NCBI GenBank assembly: GCA_019694515.1
Contig: JAIBBU010000004.1
Coordinates: 108,917-172,916, forward strand
Direction of reading: 5' to 3'
DNA length: 64,000 nt
Source of the DNA: Oligoflexia bacterium
GTDB lineage: Bacteria; Bdellovibrionota_C; UBA2361; JBGSMV01
Position numbers and translations under genes: made by a program
In this document: in pieces, positions 62,020 to 64,000 of the stretch
How the letters are laid out: each line of letters begins with the position of its first letter
How positions within the stretch are numbered: position 1 is the stretch's first letter
The notes under the pieces: generated by a model
The model's database searches: none
What the model was told of the DNA's origin: nothing
What the model saw: the letters and a program-made list of their open reading frames with translations, nothing else

Positions 62020-63064
62020 TTGTCTCCCCGGGGAAAAGTTTCTTTAACACCACCTCGCCAAGTTCGGCCGGTTCTTTGATCGCGTTCGCCGCGCGCAGCC
62101 CAAGCTTCTCCTTAATAAAGCGTTTACCGACATCGTTATCCGTTACGGGGCCGCAAATAATATCAATCGGCGGACATTTGCCCTCGAGGAACTTGGCTGC
62201 GCCCCAAGCGCCCACCTGGTCATTGGCTGCGAGTACATGCGCACGCGAGAATGACATGAGCTCGGCGTCGTTCAGGAGACTCATTACTCCGTACTCACCC
62301 ATAATGCCGTCCCCGAACTCCAGCACAATACAGTCCGGTTCACTGGCCGACAGATGGGTGACAATCGCTTTGGCCGAGGACACTACATTAGCGGGCGTGG
62401 TGCAGACCACTCCCACATCAGTAAAGTTCAGCACCTGCTCCGCGCCGAAATCGGCCATTTCCAAAATGTCCCGCATCAAGCTGATGCCGCTGAGTTTGCC
62501 CGCGGCGACCCGCACACCTTTGTGAGTCAGAAATTTCACGATCTCGCAGGCAGCGCGGGTCTTTCCGGCTTCCATACAGGTGCCCGTAATCATAATCAAC
62601 GGTACCGAGCTGTGCAGCTGCTCAAGCGGCTGAATTGCCCCGCCTAGGATCGAAGCAGGCCGCCCAATGCGGTGCTGGAAGGAAGGATAGTGCAGCACGC
62701 CACCCAGAATCTCAACCTCAGTCGGCTTACCCAGGGCCGGATTCTCACTAGTGCACTGTCCGATGACTCCACCCAGGTTCAAAACATGCAGCACATCGCC
62801 CGGTTTGACGCTCTCGGGCACAATGCCGCTATAGCCCCGCAGTGCGTTCCTGGGACCCAGTACCCCCGCAATGATGTCGCCGCGGCACAGGCGGCTTTGT
62901 CGCCCCGAGCAGAGCTCCAGCGTATTGTAGGTCGTTTTTTCATTCAGTACCCGTCCCGCCACGATATAGCCTTCGCGCGCAATGATCTTGTCAGACAGGT
63001 TCAATTCACGAGTCAGCTGTGCATTCCGGGTGGTGGAAGCAATTTTGTCGGCAATAACTTTCAT
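61997..63064 (-). CDS. DUF1611 P-loop protein, candidate glutamate N-acetyltransferase
   Basis: 355 aa with the DUF1611 layout: an N-terminal β-rich Rossmann-type domain (1-150) and a C-terminal P-loop domain with 'GTCMEAGKT' (161-169), 'VAAGKLSGISLMRDILEMAD' and 'VLEFGDGIMGEYGVMSLLND'. A member of this family, DgcN, is reported to N-acetylate D-glutamate. Here the gene is the second of an arg operon without argA or argJ, so supply of N-acetyl-glutamate is the obvious hypothesis, and a 23-bp overlap couples it to argC. Which glutamate enantiomer, if any, it uses is unknown. Family assignment strong, function inferred. Confidence 0.85.
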   Translation of the reverse strand: MKVIADKIASTTRNAQLTRELNLSDKIIAREGYIVAGRVLNEKTTYNTLELCSGRQSRLCRGDIIAGVLGPRNALRGYSGIVPESVKPGDVLHVLNLGGVIGQCTSENPALGKPTEVEILGGVLHYPSFQHRIGRPASILGGAIQPLEQLHSSVPLIMITGTCMEAGKTRAACEIVKFLTHKGVRVAAGKLSGISLMRDILEMADFGAEQVLNFTDVGVVCTTPANVVSSAKAIVTHLSASEPDCIVLEFGDGIMGEYGVMSLLNDAELMSFSRAHVLAANDQVGAWGAAKFLEGKCPPIDIICGPVTDNDVGKRFIKEKLGLRAANAIKEPAELGEVVLKKLFPGETSESQLIN

Positions 63065-63104
63065 CTTTATTTCACTCAGTAAAAACTAAATTCGTATGGA
63101 GCGT

Positions 63105-63740
63105 TTAAGAAACTGCTTCCAGGCTCAAAACCCGCATGGCTTTAGAAGCATCTTTTTCATCGATCACCATCATCAGATCAGTCCAGCAGCTCATCTCCTC
63201 GCGCACATTCACCTCGTTATCCGCCAAAAGTCCGTAGATAAAACTCACTACGCCCGAAGTGGTTTCAATCTTTTCATTGAAGATCATCGTGATCTGAGCC
63301 AGGTCCCCCACGACCTTCTTAATGCGGCCCTTAAAGCTCTCCCTAATCTCGGCCTCGTAATCCTGGTTAAAGATGACGGTCACGGCTTCCTCGCCTTCGA
63401 CCAGGTTAAAATCTCCGCGCTCCGAGCGAATCTGCTTCTGCAGCGCATAGAGCCGCTCGAAATCGCGCGGCTTCTCCAGAATAGCCACGGTGATCTTGTT
63501 CTTAAGTCTGATTTTAGCCTGCTTGACCAGCTGCGTAATCTTGCGTTCCTGACTCTGCTGGTCCTTAATGCGGTTAAAATACCGCCGACAAGCCATCAAC
63601 ACCGCATCGAAGCGCTCAATCCCTTCGTTGTCGCAGATCTCACGGGAAAGCGCCGAGTAGTTGATCAGGCCGCGCCGCATGCAATCTTTAATGCTGGGGC
63701 GCTCTGCGATATAACGATGGGTAAACCGCGTCACGTTCAT
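63105..63740 (-). CDS. ACT-domain protein, possible arginine or amino acid sensor
   Basis: 211 aa, the first gene of the arg operon. The N-terminal region is helical and basic ('NVTRFTHRYIAERPSIKDCM', then 'GLINYSALSREICDNEGIER'), resembling a DNA- or RNA-binding head. Residues about 130-211 form one or two ACT domains ('TSGVVSFIYGLLADNEVNVR' and 'SCWTDLMMVIDEKDASKAMR'), the small-ligand-binding fold of amino acid-controlled enzymes. Related single proteins are better known from archaea. A regulator sensing arginine would fit the position; nothing in the sequence proves the ligand. Confidence 0.75.
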   Translation of the reverse strand: MNVTRFTHRYIAERPSIKDCMRRGLINYSALSREICDNEGIERFDAVLMACRRYFNRIKDQQSQERKITQLVKQAKIRLKNKITVAILEKPRDFERLYALQKQIRSERGDFNLVEGEEAVTVIFNQDYEAEIRESFKGRIKKVVGDLAQITMIFNEKIETTSGVVSFIYGLLADNEVNVREEMSCWTDLMMVIDEKDASKAMRVLSLEAVS

Positions 63741-63745
63741 AGATC

Positions 63746-63776
63746 GATATATTGGCTAAAGCTCAGACACAGTCAA
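63746..63776 (-). promoter_or_regulatory. Possible promoter of the arg operon, close to the start codon
   Basis: On the minus strand TTGACT (63776-63771) is followed by 17 nt and AATATA, or 19 nt and TATATC, ending 6-8 bp before ATG 63740. There is no Shine-Dalgarno, so a leaderless mRNA is possible. The -10 match is weak. Confidence 0.4.
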
Positions 63777-63963
63777 CCGATTTCAAGACATTTTGTTTAA
63801 TTTCGGACATTGGTGTTAGAAATTGTTGGAAGCTCAACAATATCTAGGCCAAGCCTATTGATTGGCTGCTGTCAGAGGAGGAAATTAGAGAAAAGCGGGC
63901 GTAACGCTGTAGGGGCGAAGAAGGTTTGTAGCTGCTTTCTTTGGTAAGGATTACTCATTCGTT

Positions 63964-64000
63964 AGGGATTGCTTCGCTTCGCTCGCAATGACAAATCCCT
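63964..64000. repeat. Dispersed REP-like palindrome at the window edge
   Basis: AGGGATT...AATCCCT encloses ATTGC...GCAAT around TTCGCTTCGC, a nested palindrome. Sequences of the type 'ATTGCTTCGCTTCGCTCGCAATGAC' recur in many bacterial genomes as intergenic repeats. It touches the window end and may continue. Confidence 0.65.

Noticed and set aside
1..64000. tRNA or rRNA genes
   Set aside because: No T-loop, anticodon-arm or rRNA core motif was recognised by eye on either strand; a tRNAscan run would decide.

Overview
The window looks like chromosomal DNA of a Gram-negative, respiring, probably motile heterotroph. The signs are signal peptides and lipoproteins, a di-haem cytochrome c peroxidase, a proteobacterial-type complex I operon, a roughly 1600-residue NAD-glutamate dehydrogenase and four sigma-54-type AAA+ regulators. 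The secreted proteins (poly-Gly lipoprotein, 'CPxDxxKxxPGxCGCG' calcium-binding motif) and the FlrABC-like regulator set fit a deltaproteobacterial or bdellovibrio grade lineage better than an enteric one. This placement is an inference; no rRNA or tRNA gene was recognised.

Layout. 0-10 kb: edge of an unknown gene, preAT (pyrimidine reduction), an HU-like protein, a divergent kynurenine-type pair, a secreted protein with two flagellar-hook-like domains, and a REP-associated transposase bracketed by GGTACCACC repeats. 10-22.7 kb: a complex I operon on the minus strand in the order nuoC-D-E-F-G-H-J-K-L-M-N, with no nuoA, nuoB or nuoI. 22.9-33.5 kb: a HelD-like helicase, an aberrant sigma-54-type AAA+ protein, a structured non-coding stretch, a polysaccharide deacetylase, and a four-gene regulatory operon (FleQ/FlrA-like activator, TPR protein, histidine kinase, NtrC-type response regulator). 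33.9-43.7 kb: NAD-glutamate dehydrogenase and an ispH-murA-hda-like-ligT-like operon; this MurA carries Asp instead of the usual catalytic Cys. 43.9-51.1 kb: another AAA+ regulator with tandem helix-turn-helix units, an orphan ParB, a sigma factor, cytochrome c peroxidase and unknown genes.

51.2-54.0 kb is visibly AT-richer accessory DNA that reads like a short integron cassette array without an integrase. Two attC-like palindromes of about 60 bp bracket it, and three ~130-140 bp repeats in one orientation divide it into four units, one of which is a HigBA-type toxin-antitoxin pair. A Fic protein follows.

55.7-64 kb holds a GapN-type dehydrogenase and a tight arginine operon in transcription order ACT protein, DUF1611 P-loop protein, argC, argD, an acyl-ornithine-type carbamoyltransferase, argB. 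The operon has argB, C, D and a carbamoyltransferase of the N-acetyl-ornithine kind but no argA or argJ. The DUF1611 protein belongs to a family with a known glutamate N-acetyltransferase, so it is a good candidate for the missing first enzyme, with the ACT protein as a possible feedback sensor. This operon and the cassette array are the two most interesting parts of the window.
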